Positions 13,153-24,909 of a stretch of 64,000 bases of DNA are shown here, piece by piece. The stretch's first letter is position 1. Each line of letters starts with the position of its first letter. The notes beneath the pieces are model-generated. The model was not told the origin of the DNA, made no database searches, and saw only the letters and a list, made by a program, of their open reading frames with translations. Made by a program: the position numbers and the translations under genes. The stretch is taken from assembly GCA_023614405.1 (NCBI GenBank), contig CM042690.1, forward strand, positions 664,090,802-664,154,801. The letters run 5' to 3'. This DNA comes from Avena insularis. Its lineage: Eukaryota > Streptophyta > Magnoliopsida > Poales > Poaceae.

Positions 13153-13157
13153 CCCTA

Positions 13158-13393
13158 AGCGTATTATAGCAATCTTTTAAGCTAGTAGTGCTAGTCTCAG
13201 GGGTGTTCAATCTAGCAAATATTCTTGCGAAAGAAATATCAGTTTGGCTAGGCAAGTTGTAAGTAAGGATCAATTTATTTATAGCATTTATAGCATCATC
13301 CTCATTACATTGGAGGAAATCTCCTCCCACAATAGCATCTAAAGCATATCTATAGCAAAGAGCAATTCCAAGGTAAAAAACTACTAAGGACAA
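13158..13393 (-). pseudogene. Gypsy gag fragment
   Basis: Minus-strand translation (ALDAIVGGDFLQCNEDDA, TYNLPSQTDISFARIFARL) looks like the gag region of cereal Gypsy elements lying just after the primer site. It is cut at 13157 by the Copia insertion. On the other side of the Copia the minus frame resumes at 3382 with protease-like sequence. Family resemblance is by eye only. Confidence 0.5.
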
Positions 13394-13710
13394 AGCTTTG
13401 GGTCATTTTAGGCTCAGTTTTTTCATGTAGATCAGCTTCCTTAAAACTTTCCTCAATTCCTTGTTTAAAAGTGAAAATCATTTCCTCGGGTGACATAGTG
13501 ATTGGAGCAAGGCTAGACATAGTGGCAACTAAAGGAGACTTAATTTTTTTGTGTTTTTGAAATAAGAAAGCAAACTAGTAAAACAATTTTTTTTTTGTGT
13601 TTTTGAATAAGAAAACAAGCAAACAAAGGAAAAAGAAACTAAGCAAAACAAAAATAACAAAGTAAAGAGATTGGTTATGAGGGACTCCCCCTGTGAAGAT
13701 GTCCTTGACT

Positions 13711-13726
13711 CCCGGCAACGGCGCCA
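13711..13726 (-). other. Gypsy primer-binding site (tRNA-Asp)
   Basis: The plus strand reads cccggcaacggcgcca, which is the 3' end of plant tRNA-Asp. The minus strand is therefore a primer-binding site (TGGCGCCGTTGCCGGG) about 6 bases inside the 5' LTR. It fixes the element's orientation. Confidence 0.9.
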
Positions 13727-13732
13727 GAAAAG

Positions 13733-15326
13733 TGTTTGATGGCTCGTGTATTAACAAGCTCGTTGGGGAACCCCAAGAGGAAGGTATGATGAGCACAGTA
13801 GCAAGTTTCCCTCAGTTATGAAACCAAGGTTTAATCGAACCAGTAGGAGCAAGGAAACAAACCAAAGGTGTTGCTAGCTGAGCCTTGGCAGGGCACATGA
13901 CCGGTGCTAGTAGCAACATGGAGACCTGGACAATACAACCACAGAAATCTGTCCCCAACTTGCGATGAGGTTGTCAATCTCACCGTGTTTTGCTAAAAAC
14001 AAAGGATTAAACGTATCGAATGGAAGGAAGTAATAGTTTGTAGAAAGTAAACACAAAGCAGTAAATAGTTTATAGATTGTATGTAAAAGAAAAGGACCGG
14101 GATCCACAGTTCACTAGAGGTGGCTCTCCTTAAGATAGATAACATGTTGGGTGAACAAATTATAGCGGGGCAATTGACAAACATCGAGAAAGCATACAAG
14201 CATATACTAATCATCTTGACTCCTTTGAGACTTGATTGGGCATTACAACATTATACATAGACCGCCATCCAACTGCATCTATGACTAATAATCCATCTTC
14301 AGGTTATCATCCGAACCCCCTCCAGTATTAAGTTGCAAGCAACAGATTATTGCTTTACGAATTGCGTGTAAAGTAAACAATACGATTGTTCTCTGAACAA
14401 AGGATTGTTGTTTTGTCCCTAGTAGCAACAACACATCTAGTACCTTAGAGATTTACTCACTTCCCAGTTACGGAGGCATGAACCCACTATCGAGCATAAA
14501 TACTAACTCTTGGAGTTGCTAGCATCTACTTGGCCAAGATAGCTACTAACAACGGAAAGCATGCAAGATCACAAATAACAAAGACATGATAGAATAAATA
14601 ATCAATCTGAAATAGCATCTCAATATCCATCGGATCCCCGTAAACACAACATGCAGAATTACAAATAGATGATCTTGATCATGAACGGAGCTCACAAGAT
14701 CTAGACATGAAAGCACAAAGGAGGAGAACCAGCCATCTAGCTACTACATGGATCCGTAGTCCAAGGATGAACTACTCAAGCATCACACCGGAGGCTTGCA
14801 TGATGATGAAGAAGGCCTCCAGGGTGAATTCCCCTCTCCGTGGTCTTGGAAGAGCTTCAGATCCCTCCCGATCTAAGGATGGAGATGACGGCGGCTATAG
14901 ACTCTTTCGTGGATTTTTGATCGGGTACCTAGGGTTTTCGTCCTGAGGGCATCTTATAGGCGGAAGGAGAGGCCGAGGGGGTGCTGGGGTCGGCCAGACC
15001 ACCCCCTGGCACGGGCCAGGCCTGACCGTGCGGCCAGGTGGTCTGGCCGGCCCCCAGCCCTTCTCCGTCTCGTATTCTGGCATCTGATGACTTCCGGAAA
15101 AATAGGCACTTTGGCTTTTGTCCCGTCCAATTCCGAGAATATTCATTTTCTGACTTTCCTGGAACCAAAAATAGTAGGAAAGCAGGTAATTTGCATCGTG
15201 GCTCTTGTTAATAGGTTAGTCCAAGAAATCATATGAAAAGTACTCCAAAGTGTGGATAAAACACAAGAAAGTGGATAAAACCAAGCATGGAACATCAAAA
15301 ATTATAGATACATTTGCAATGTATCA
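13733..15326 (-). repeat. Gypsy 5' LTR
   Basis: About 1594 bp between the primer site and the junction with Copia RT sequence. Its distal 190 bp repeat at window positions 1-192. The inner end is set at TGTTTGATGG (13733) by the TG...CA rule and could be a few bases off. GC-rich sequence around 14940-15070 yields chance open frames. Confidence 0.85.
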
Positions 15327-16122
15327 ATAGTTTAGCAATCATTGCATATTTTGGTTACAAGATATGGGAGATGGATGTCAAAACTGCATTCCAAAATGGA
15401 AAGCTTACTAAGGATGTGTACATGGTGCAAGCCGAGGGTTTTGTCGATTCAAAGACTATTGGAAAGTGGTCAAAGGTTTTGGCTACATCAAAAATAGGGA
15501 AGAATCTTGTGTATACAAGAAATAAAGTGGGATCTCAATAGCATTTCTGATACTATATGTAGATGATATATTGTTCATTGGAAATGATAAACTTTTCTTA
15601 CCACTATAAAATACTCGTAGAAGAATAGTTTTTCAATGAAAGATTTGGGCGAAGCAGCTTACATATTGGGCATAAAGATCTACAGAGATAGATCTCAATG
15701 CGTGATAGGGCTTACTCAAGATACATATCTAGAAAGAGTATCGAGATTCAATATGGAGGAATCCCGTAGAGGATCACTCCCAATGGCGCATGGCAAGCCA
15801 CTGAGCAAGATGCAATGCCCTAGGACAGATACTGAGTGAGAAGAAATGATAATCATGACCTATGCCTCGGCTATTGGTTCAACAAGTATGCCATGATATG
15901 TACAAAACTAGATGTGTCCTATGCTCTTAGTGTTGCGAGCAGATACTGGAGTGATCCCGAAGTGGCTCACTAGGCATCAGTCAAAAATATACTAGTTAAG
16001 TACTTATGAAGGACTAAGAATATGTTTCTCATTTATGGAGGTGACAAAGAGCTAGTTGCAAGAAGTTACATCGATGCTAGTTTACCACTGATCCTGATGA
16101 TTTCAAGTCTCAATCCGGCTAT

Positions 16123-16539
16123 GTGTTTACTTTAAACAGGGGAGTGGTGAGCTGGAAAAGTTCTAAGCAAGATACGGTTGCGGATTCTACAACAGAAGCG
16201 GAGTACATAGCAGCATCAAGCACTACAAAGGAGGGCGTATGGATGAAGAAGTTTATTACAGAACTTGGTGTGGTTCCAAGTGCGTTAGAGCCAATGGATA
16301 TTGATTGTGACAACAATGGTGACATTGCTCAAACTAAAGAACCAAGGTCCCACCAGAAGAATAAGCATGTACAACATCGATTTCATCTCATCCAACAGTT
16401 TGTCAATGATGGTGATACCAAGATGTGCAAAACTCATATAGATCTGAATGTGGAAGATCCTTTGACAAAGTTGCTCATGCTTGCAATGCATGAGCAACAT
16501 TGGGAAGGCATATGTATTAGACTTCTAAATGTAAACTAG
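16123..16539 (+). pseudogene. Copia RNase H and pol C-terminus
   Basis: An open stretch of about 138 codons contains the Copia RNase H signature: SKQDTVADSTTEAEYIAAS, then CDNNGDIAQTKEPRS and VEDPLTKLL. The upstream frames (15636-15839 and earlier) are separated by stops. The polypurine tract (16552-16567) and LTR follow directly. It is part of the dead Copia copy and not a host gene. Confidence 0.9.
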
Positions 16540-16567
16540 ATTATTGACTATAATGCAAGTGGTAGAC

Positions 16568-19529
16568 TGATGGAAATATGCCCTAGAGGCAATAATAAAT
16601 GGATTATTATTATATTTATGTTTGATAATTAAGTTTATTATTTTGTGCTACAATTGTATTAGTTCCGGATAATGAGTATTTAGAGGAAAACCCTAATACA
16701 TGCGTGGAATTATAAACAACTTTATATATTCATGGTATCGCCTCTAAGACTTGTTTGTATAGCATTGATAGTCTCGGTTTCCTGACTATGGGCAAAGTAC
16801 AAAGTGTTGTAGAGATGCCGATGATATATGAGATCGAAGTTGTTGCGATTACAACGACGATGGATATACCCAACGTGATATACCATGAAGCACATCGTCA
16901 ATATTATTATCGTTAGTTTCTCATTAACAAGTATTACCGTTACTATATGATTGTTAGACCACGAAACACATATAAACTTGGATACAATATGGATGTGGTG
17001 GGATTCTTCAAACGTTACTCTAAGAATGAGTAATTATAAAGTCGGTCTTCGCTCTTATCGGATAGTATGCCAATGTGTCATATGGTGTAGTTGTGAAAGC
17101 TGCTACTCTTGACGACGGTGAGATACACTCTAGACCTACTCATGTACTATGGTGTTTGTCACCGTCTGTCTGGACAAGAGATCAAGTTGTTGATCACAAG
17201 AACATTGATAGTATGGAATGAGTAAAGAGTACATGAAGGGTAACTAGGATAACCTAGTGTTTCACCTCGGACTATGTAAAGTATCGAGAAGCAATACGAT
17301 GTGTATCGAAGTAATATAGAAGTTTCACACGATAAAATAACTTCGTATATATATGCGGGGATCACTATGTGCACCAAGGTACCAATGGTGATCATTGTAG
17401 AGGAATGAAGTTCCAAACATGTTCGCATATATTCGAACCCATAGGATCACACACTTAAGAGTACAATGGCATTTAGAATGTGAGTGTGATTAAAGATTTG
17501 CGAATGAAGTGATTTCGAGGTGAGTTTGGAAGGTTTCGACATATACCGGGGGTGACATGGGCACAACCCGTTGGGTACCCACTATTGGCATATATGGTGC
17601 TGGCCAATAGAGGGCGCACATGAATATATACCATGAAGCCTATGACGGTTCGACCGATACAAAGCCTATAAGGGCAATGACTCCAAGCGCATAAGACAAG
17701 GAAAGTCCAAGAATAGACTCTACATAAACACCAACTTGTAACCAACTTGTATTGGTACCTAAGACCTAGCCTCCCCATATATAAAGGCTAGGAGGGTCCA
17801 ATGAGGAGTAGATCTGATACATGGCTCAATAGACAATAGGTCCAGACATCATACCGTATTGTGACTTTAGCAATAGCAACCCACTATAAGCTAGATCACA
17901 TCTAACAACCCGGTGACTTTGTACTCTTCAACAATAAAGATTAGACAAGTAGGAGTAGGGTTTCCTCTACGAGAGCCTAAACCTTGGTAAATCTTGCCCC
18001 CCTTGTTTGTCTGGTAAGACAGCGAAATCACCGGCGCACCCATTTTCCCCGAAACCCAAGTCCATAATAATGGACATTGTCAAGGTTACCACTCATCAGG
18101 AGGAGCCCGGGATATCACCGAGAGGTGTTCATAATGGTTCCGCACACTAAAGGAATGCATCAGGTTAATTTAGGAAAGTTTTGGAACAATCCAGAGGTGT
18201 CCAGGAATTTTCAAAATTTCGGAATAATTAATAAAAGGTAAAAACCTAGGTGGCATCATAGTCCAAAGGGGACCACGGGCCCCTAGGGCATGGCGCACGC
18301 GCAGAGGGAGGGGAGGGGTTCATGTCAGACCTCAACCCCTCCTAGGACGGTGGTGGGAGAGAGGGAGGGGAGGAGTTAGGGTTTGACTCCAACTCCCCCC
18401 TTTGGTGTTTGAGAGAGAGAGAGAGAAAAGTAGTCCTACTAGGACTCCGAGTCCTACTTCTTCTCTTGCTCGGGCTACCCTGAACCTATTTAAAGAGACA
18501 CAACTTTTGAAGGAGCCACGCCCCATCCCCGCCACTGCCTCCCGCCACCGGCAGCCACCGCTTCCTCTTGGTGCTCTTCCTCCTCTTCTTCTCGTGTTGT
18601 CATCGTTGTCACGCGGAGATCTTCATCGCCATCGCGGTAGCGCTGCCGAGTTCTACCACCGGTTAGATCTAATCTAGCTAGGACTATAGAAGCGTTGTTG
18701 GATCTTCATCGCCATGTTCCTGCTTCGATCGTGTTCTTGATCACACCACGACGTTGTGTTGTTGATATTGTACGTGTGCATACCAGTGGAGGTGCTACGC
18801 TTGGAGCACTATATCGTGGGAGCCATCTGTCGTGGTATTGCTGACGAATACGCCATGGAGGGGTCCTCACAGAGCATTGAGAGAGAGGTGGGCTAAGGTG
18901 GCGAGTTGGCGGGTATGAGGTCACATAGTTTACCCAAGTTCAGATCCCGCAATGGTGGAGGAATCCTACTCCTGCTTCTAATCACCATAATGGCAATACA
19001 CCGGGTTATAGAGATTGTAGAGTTTGTTGTGTGAAGTTGTCTATTGCGTTAGTCGTGCTATGTTGTGCCCTAAAGGCTCCCGTAGGCCGACTTATAAAGA
19101 CTCCAGGACCAAGGGTTATAGGGAGAGTCCTAGCCGGATTGGTTACAGAGTCCTAGACTAATACGTAAATTATTGTCTTGTCCTCCAAGGCGTCAGGTTT
19201 AATCTAAGGAGGTGGCACGCCACCTTCTTCATCCTGACTGGACCTCCATCTTGTCTAACCACCATATGTGGGACACCCGGACTTGTCGGTATGGGATTAT
19301 GTCATACGTATACCTATTTGGCATATCCACAACACCGTTCGTTGGATAATACATATCCTCGTGAATTGATAAGTCTTGTTGCGGGGATCGACGCTCGTCT
19401 TCATCAACCTCGTCATCGACAAACTTCCTCTAGTTCAATCTTCGAGGGTATGTTCCATTAACTCTCTCCTCGGATTGGTTATTGGTTATGCGCTATAACT
19501 CTTTGTTTTATGTAGAGCATTCCCCAACA
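16568..19529 (+). repeat. Copia 3' LTR, enlarged by internal insertions
   Basis: Starts TGATGGAAATATGCCCTAGA next to a purine-rich tract and ends ...gcattccccaaca (19529), both typical of BARE-like LTRs. At about 2.96 kb it is longer than usual. Two inner segments (about 17560-18100, with a cccatatataaagg TATA-like stretch, and about 18850-19330) look like inserted fragments of other LTR elements, but I cannot set their borders. The five bases after the LTR are agata; the partner duplication is out of view. Confidence 0.75.
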
Positions 19530-22500
19530 AGATAGAGATATCCTGGGAGGTTGGAGAAAACCCTGGAATTACGAGCTTTGCTCCGGTTTACCTGAAAACG
19601 CACATATGGTTTCAACCGAGTGAAACATTTGACTCTCTATTTCGTCGCGTATAGGGTGGATGGGACATGTATGTGGATAATACTAAAACACTTATCATCC
19701 TCATAAAGTTCATCAAGAGTAATCCTCCTAACAGTGTGACATGCCTATGACTCAAATAAGGTAAAATACATGATATTAAAGCTTGCCACCATTTTCCCCT
19801 TGTTTGTATCGTGGGAATGGGAGGGGATCTCCTTCCACATTTCCCCAGCATCAGATGGGACTAAAACCCGATTATATAGTTGTAGGTAACATTAGTCCCC
19901 TAAACCCTTTTTTCAATTATCGAAACCCACTTAGGGAAAATATGTCCTTTCACCATGCCTATGATATGGGATACATATACTTGCCAATGACATCTATCCT
20001 AGGTCATTAATACTAGTGAAGACAATTCCAAACCCTCGGGTAAAAAGAGTCTGGTTTGCCATGTCTCGAGAATCTTTCTAGAAATACATTGTTACCTTAA
20101 ATTTTTGAAATCGAGATTTCAAATTGTTGGTGAATTTATGTAGTGTTTGAAATGTGCAATGTTTCAGTTATGTTAATGCAAATTTGTTGCCAGAGTATGA
20201 ACCAGGGCAAATAGAAGAGAAATGGATATACCTCTCTCTACCCGAAATATACAACGTATAAACTCAGGTCAAAATTTCTAACGTTAGCATCCCAAACAAA
20301 ATCTTGGTCCCATGCCGTCTTTAGATGACACTAAAAATTGTTCACATTATAAAGTGGCAATGGAGTTTCATCTTGGCATTTCCAGCTCGATCCTCCTCAC
20401 ATGGCATGCCAACGTTAAACCATGTTGCATTCGCACAACGCGCAGGACCACGGTGCAATCTCCCTCGAGACAAAGGTTACGTTTGTGACACAAGTCCTCT
20501 CCGAGAGATCGGGAGATATATATATATAGCGCGTTACTTTCACTCGCCCACTTGTACCGTTGCACGTCTTGCACGGCCAGCCGCACCGGTCGCGGGGCCT
20601 TAAATTCGATCGGCTTAGGTCACTGCGTACGTGGCCGATGTGCAACGCGAGCAGATATCCTCCGAGGCAGGCTTTTACTCCTCTCTGAGGCCAGATGCTA
20701 GCTGCTTCGCAGTTATCTCTTCGGCCACCAGCTCGCCATCACACCATCGCAGCACGATCTCGAGTATGAACTGCATTCACTCGCTATGGCCGTGCGAAAA
20801 ACATATTCGTGTTAACATATCAGGGGTAGCAGCAGTGCCATGCCGGGCATTCGCAGTTGTAGCCGTTCAGCGATGGAGAACGAGAAGCATCCCATCCAGC
20901 TGGAGCTGCTGCAGGCCTGCCAGTGGCGTGTCAGGGTTTGTCCAAGCATTAAGGTCGCAGGTGTAATGTGATGGCCTACATTGCATTAGTACTACATCAG
21001 GACATGGTCACTGAAGTGCCCAATCTGCGAGTAAATGGGCCAACAGTTACGTGGCGACGGTACTGTACTACTTCTAATGTGCCTACTGTACCGAGTACTG
21101 AGCGGTAGGGAGTACGTATATATATATCTGTATTTCCCGTGGGAAATGCAGGTGCCACAACCAGAAATCAGCTGAGAAAAGGCAAGATTTTGCCTGGAAA
21201 ACCCGGTGCGTTTTTCCTCCAGAACAAAACAGGCTACCTACCGGCACCTCCTAGTTTCCGAGTCCAGTCATTTCTCCAAACGACTGGGAGGAAATAAAGC
21301 AGAGAAATCGTGCGGCCCTTGCAAGTGCAACAAGCCAAGATCGCTTTATGATAGGTACCGATCTCGCTGCCGGAGTGCTTTAATTGTGCAAGCAGAAGGT
21401 ACTCCTACCAGCAGAGGAGTAATTCGCACATGTGGCATCGGACAGGTGTCACCGGCGAGCTCGACTGGGTAAAGTTTCAGATGCAAGAAGGGAGAGCAGA
21501 TTCATCAGCCCAATTATTGCATGTCTTGCCATACCACGCAAAGGAAAACTACCACGACCGATGTACTACCACTACTGCATCCCAGATCTCTGGACCGAGT
21601 AAAAAAGGGAAATGCGGAGTTTTGACGGTTCGTTCAGGATTTAGAAACGGACGATGTGACTGTCGGGATGCTTAGCTCATTCTTATCCGAGCAACGGTTG
21701 AGAAAAGAAAGGACTGACGAACGGTTGAACTACTAACTCAGTACGAGTCCGCGTTTGATCATCAGATACAGGGTGTGATGGCAGCAACATGACAAGATGC
21801 ATTGGACATTATATCCACTCTAGGCTTATTAAAGTACACTAGTACCTTATTAGATTCAGATGTAAGCATGATGACTGCGTGTCTCCGCTCACTGTCCTCT
21901 TATCTCCACTTTCCCGTCATATTTAAATGACTGGAGCTCTTTTTCTTTTCTTTTCTTGCGGGGAGAAATGACTGGAACTCAGCTGCTTTAATCTGCAGCT
22001 CACGCGGATACTCTCGGGAAAGCAAGCAAGCCACGTAACCATATCCAAATCCCAAATCGAGATCCATCAGCTCACTCTAGCCCGTACACTAAGATAAGAT
22101 ATCTATGAGCATGTATATCATCCCAAATCCAAACCCAGCCCTCGGATAGTATAACGTCATTCTAGTAGCGGCTCCGAGGACGGAAGGGCCGAACATGACT
22201 GAGGGTGTGGTCGTGGACGGTGCCTCGTGCAAATCGTGTTAGGGTTAGTAAGTTAGAGATAGGTGGGTCTTTCGGGCCGGACAAGGGGGGTTAGGCCTTT
22301 AAATGAGTCTAACACATCTAATGAACAAAAGAAACTGTGTCCCTAAGATGTGGGACCCACGTGTCATGGATATCCACAAGGCAAAACCTCTGCCTTTGGC
22401 CACCCCATGAGTTAGCGGGTATCCACCCCACAAAAACCCGTGGGCGTAATTAGTCCTCCATACCCTTGCCCACCGGGGCAGGGTATCCGTGGATACCCGA

Positions 22501-22565
22501 ATCCATGGATAAAATGGTCATCTTTATAGTATACTATCAATGATTTGACAAAAAGATTACAAATA
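19530..22565. other. Intergenic stretch, no supported gene
   Basis: About 3 kb without a convincing coding region or complete repeat. The open frames (for example 20631-20966, 21206-21472) have no recognisable domain and poor coding character. Around 22390-22510 there are repeated gggtatcc/ggataccc motifs that can pair with each other and may belong to a decayed DNA transposon. Confidence 0.5.
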
Positions 22566-24421
22566 GGGCGTGTTTGCTAGGCTGTATTCCCGTTTCTCGC
22601 ATGGCATCGGAAGAAATAAGCATATTTATTTTGCTGGGTCGCATGGATTTCTTGTATCGCACGGGTTTTAAAGTGGTCCAAAATTTGCCCCACTAGGAAC
22701 GCTGATTTTGGGCATTTCCACGGGGACAGGCCCTGGCGAGCGCAAGGAGAGGAAGGTTGTGTGCGGGGAGACAACGTGGAGATGGCAGGAGCCAGGAAAC
22801 TTGCAGCGCTGTATGACGCGAAAAGTAGGCTCACCTCCCTCTTACACTGTCACCACTCGCTAGGAGAAAAATCCATCCCCATTTTCTTCTTGGGCGGCGG
22901 CTTTATCGGCAGCGGTAGCTATGATTTAGATCTCCGGCAGCGGCTGCTATGGCCACTCCGGCACCTGTTGCTACGTCTTCTCAGGCTCCGACATAGGAGG
23001 CCTCACATATCTGTGGCACCGGCTTATCCCTCGCCCTCTTCTCCTCCTCCCGCGGCAGGTCATCGACGTCTGTAGCCATGGGGGTAAGAACCTTGTCCTT
23101 GCCTCCTCCTCCCTTGTGTTACTACCTAGGTAGTTAGCTTGATAGTAGGGTAGTACCTAGAGTGCTTATGCAATGCCACTCTATTTAGGACCAACAGATG
23201 AAGGTTATCATCCAGGCAGCTGCCCTGGTCGCTGTGATTCAGGCGTTGATGCTCTTGATCAACAAAAGAGCGGCTGGTAGGACTAACAGGTGGCATTGAT
23301 ATATGGTCCCATGATGCAGCGCGATAGAGAGAGGATGGAAAATCTGAACTACATCTACAACAACAACGACACAGAGGCTATCGCCATGCTCATGATGAGA
23401 AGAGCCCCGTTTAACTATCTTGTGCAAACATTCATGGCTAGGGTTTTGCTTAAGGACAACATCAATACCTCTATCGAAGAGCAAGTGGCTATGTTTCTTC
23501 ATGTTTTGGGACATAATTCAGAGTGGTTCACACCACATGGAGGAGATCTACCGAGACGATTTCCCAGTATTTCCATCAGGTGCTCTATGTTGTTGGCGAG
23601 CTCAGGGGAGAGACGATCAACCCACTCAGCGGTCAAACCCCCATAAAGTTGCAAGGCAACACTCGATGGTTCCCATTTTCAAGGTGAGCAACTCTATCTT
23701 GTACTTCATGAGATGGTTGTATTACACTATCGCCTTACATTATTGTAATGCCAGGATTGTATTGGAGCAATTGATGATACTCACGTCATGGCTAGAGTGC
23801 CAAAATCCGAAAAGGCTGTATATAGGGGGAGAAAGCACTACCCGAGCCAGAATGTGCTTGCCGCTATTGATTTCGACACGAAATTCACATATGTGCTTGC
23901 TGGCTAGGAAGGATCTGTCCATGATGCCACAATTCTGAATGACAGCCTTGAGAGAGCCGATGGCCTGAAGATCCCTGAAGGTAAGTTCTACCTAGCAGAT
24001 GCCGGGTAAGCTTGTCGGACTAGAATTCTTCCGCCCTTCAGGTCAACAATGTACCATCTCGAGATTTCTCTGCTAGACACTATCCTAGGACTCCGAAGGA
24101 ACTTTTCAATCTTAGACACTCTAGCCTTAAAGTCACGGTTTAGAGGGTTTTCGTTGTTCTGAAGAACAAGTTTAAGATCCTTGATCAGAAGGCTTTCCAT
24201 TCTTTCCCCACCCAAGTTAACCTTGTTCTGGCATGTTGCATTCTGCACAACCGAATCTTGCATTTTGGCGCCGATGAATTCTTCCTGGCAGAGGAAGATG
24301 TAGTTTTTTTACGACAATGATACTGATGGTGGTCACGGTGTTGCGCATAATGATTGTGCTGCTTAGAGGAACAAGAGAATGTTGTGGGTCGTCGACATGT
24401 GGGCGACGAGAGAAAACATCT
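22566..24421 (+). mobile_element. PIF/Harbinger DNA transposon, decayed
   Basis: The left end GGGCGTGTTTGCTAGGCTG resembles a Harbinger-type terminal repeat, and the body carries a HARBI1-like transposase pseudogene. I cannot find the matching right terminal repeat before the gene promoter that follows, so the element seems truncated on the right. The Myb-like partner gene of complete PIF elements is not visible. Confidence 0.7.
23198..24421 (+). pseudogene. PIF/Harbinger (HARBI1-like) transposase pseudogene
   Basis: Translation in shifting plus frames matches plant Harbinger transposases: RRAPFNYLVQTFMARVLLKD and NTSIEEQVAMFLHVLGHN near 23400-23515, then CIGAIDDTHVMARVPKSEKA near 23755-23815. 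After that come YRGRKHYPSQNVLAAIDFDT and a TAG where the family has W in LAGWEGS (about 23908), with HDATILNDSLERADGLKIP following. A further stop sits in DAGYACR near 24008, and later sequence resembles the C-terminus ending MWATREN at about 24418. The first two catalytic Asp positions are recognisable; frameshifts and stops show it is inactive. Confidence 0.85.
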
Positions 24422-24502
24422 GAAGATGAAGATGTGAAGAAGGACCGATGAAGTGGTGCTCTTGTGTTCTATGAACAACCCCTAATGTGGGTGTAAAACA
24501 AT

Positions 24503-24614
24503 CATTTAAGCTGCCCATCTGCCCCCGGTGTCCAGCCAATCCAAGGCCGGAGCTCACTCTCCGGTTGGTGGCGGTAGCCAGTCTCCTCATTTAAGCTGCC
24601 CATCTGCCCCCGGT
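24503..24614 (+). repeat. 27-bp direct repeat upstream of the KCS gene
   Basis: A 27-bp segment beginning catttaagctgcccatctgc occurs at 24503-24529 and again at 24588-24614, 85 bp apart. It lies just upstream of the TATA-like box of the 3-ketoacyl-CoA synthase gene, so it may have duplicated promoter elements. Only the duplication itself is seen. Confidence 0.9.
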
Positions 24615-24636
24615 CCTCCCTCCGCCACCTCCCCCA

Positions 24637-24646
24637 CTATATTAAA
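24637..24646 (+). promoter_or_regulatory. TATA-like box of the KCS gene
   Basis: The sequence ctatattaaa sits in C-rich DNA about 265 bp upstream of the KCS start codon. Transcription would begin near 24670, giving a 5' leader of about 240 bases rich in CCAC/CA motifs. It is the best TATA match in the interval; no transcript evidence is available. Confidence 0.5.
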
Positions 24647-24909
24647 CCCCACCACGGCACCACCACCTCTGCAGCAACCGCACCCCGCCCGCCCCCACGC
24701 CAACAACACACACCACACCACACCGTGCGCTGCGCATCCATCCACAGACGTACTACAACGTCTACGTGCCTCAGCAAACCAAGCAAGCCAACACTGCGTA
24801 CGCCGCAGGACGGACGGAAGGAAGAGGCAGAGAGCGAGAGCCGTGTCGTGCGGGCACGGGCCGCGCGCGCGCGTACACAACGGGTGTGCGTAAGTAGCAC
24901 CCCTCGATC

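Larger units (their letters stand above)
1..15326 (-). mobile_element. Gypsy-type LTR retrotransposon, no reverse transcriptase seen, host of a nested Copia
   Basis: The two ends share LTR sequence: bases 1-192 match 15133-15326 closely. The right copy is followed inward by a primer-binding site complementary to the 3' end of plant tRNA-Asp (13711-13726), so the element reads on the minus strand. Its internal region is split by a Copia element at 3388-13152 (TSD CCCTA). What remains is a gag fragment (13158-13393) and a retropepsin-like fragment (2904-3382). No reverse transcriptase or integrase is visible, so it was probably mobilised in trans. The right end abuts Copia reverse-transcriptase sequence, so the element landed in an older Copia; its left flank lies outside the window. 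Superfamily rests on primer type and gag/pro resemblance. Confidence 0.85.
15327..19529 (+). mobile_element. Older Copia element, 3' portion
   Basis: Plus-strand Copia coding remnants begin abruptly at the Gypsy boundary: reverse transcriptase (MDVKTAFQNG near 15370, then a deletion, then YVDDILFIGND near 15555 and MKDLGEAAYILGIKI at 15636). RNase H (16123-16539) and a 3' LTR follow. The missing 5' part should lie left of the Gypsy, outside the window. The RT fragment lacks roughly the CKLQRSIYGLKQAS segment and carries frameshifts and stops, so this is a long-dead copy. Confidence 0.85.

Noticed and set aside
14707..15168. Open frames in the Gypsy LTR
   Set aside because: They lie inside the LTR and its GC-rich block; chance frames.
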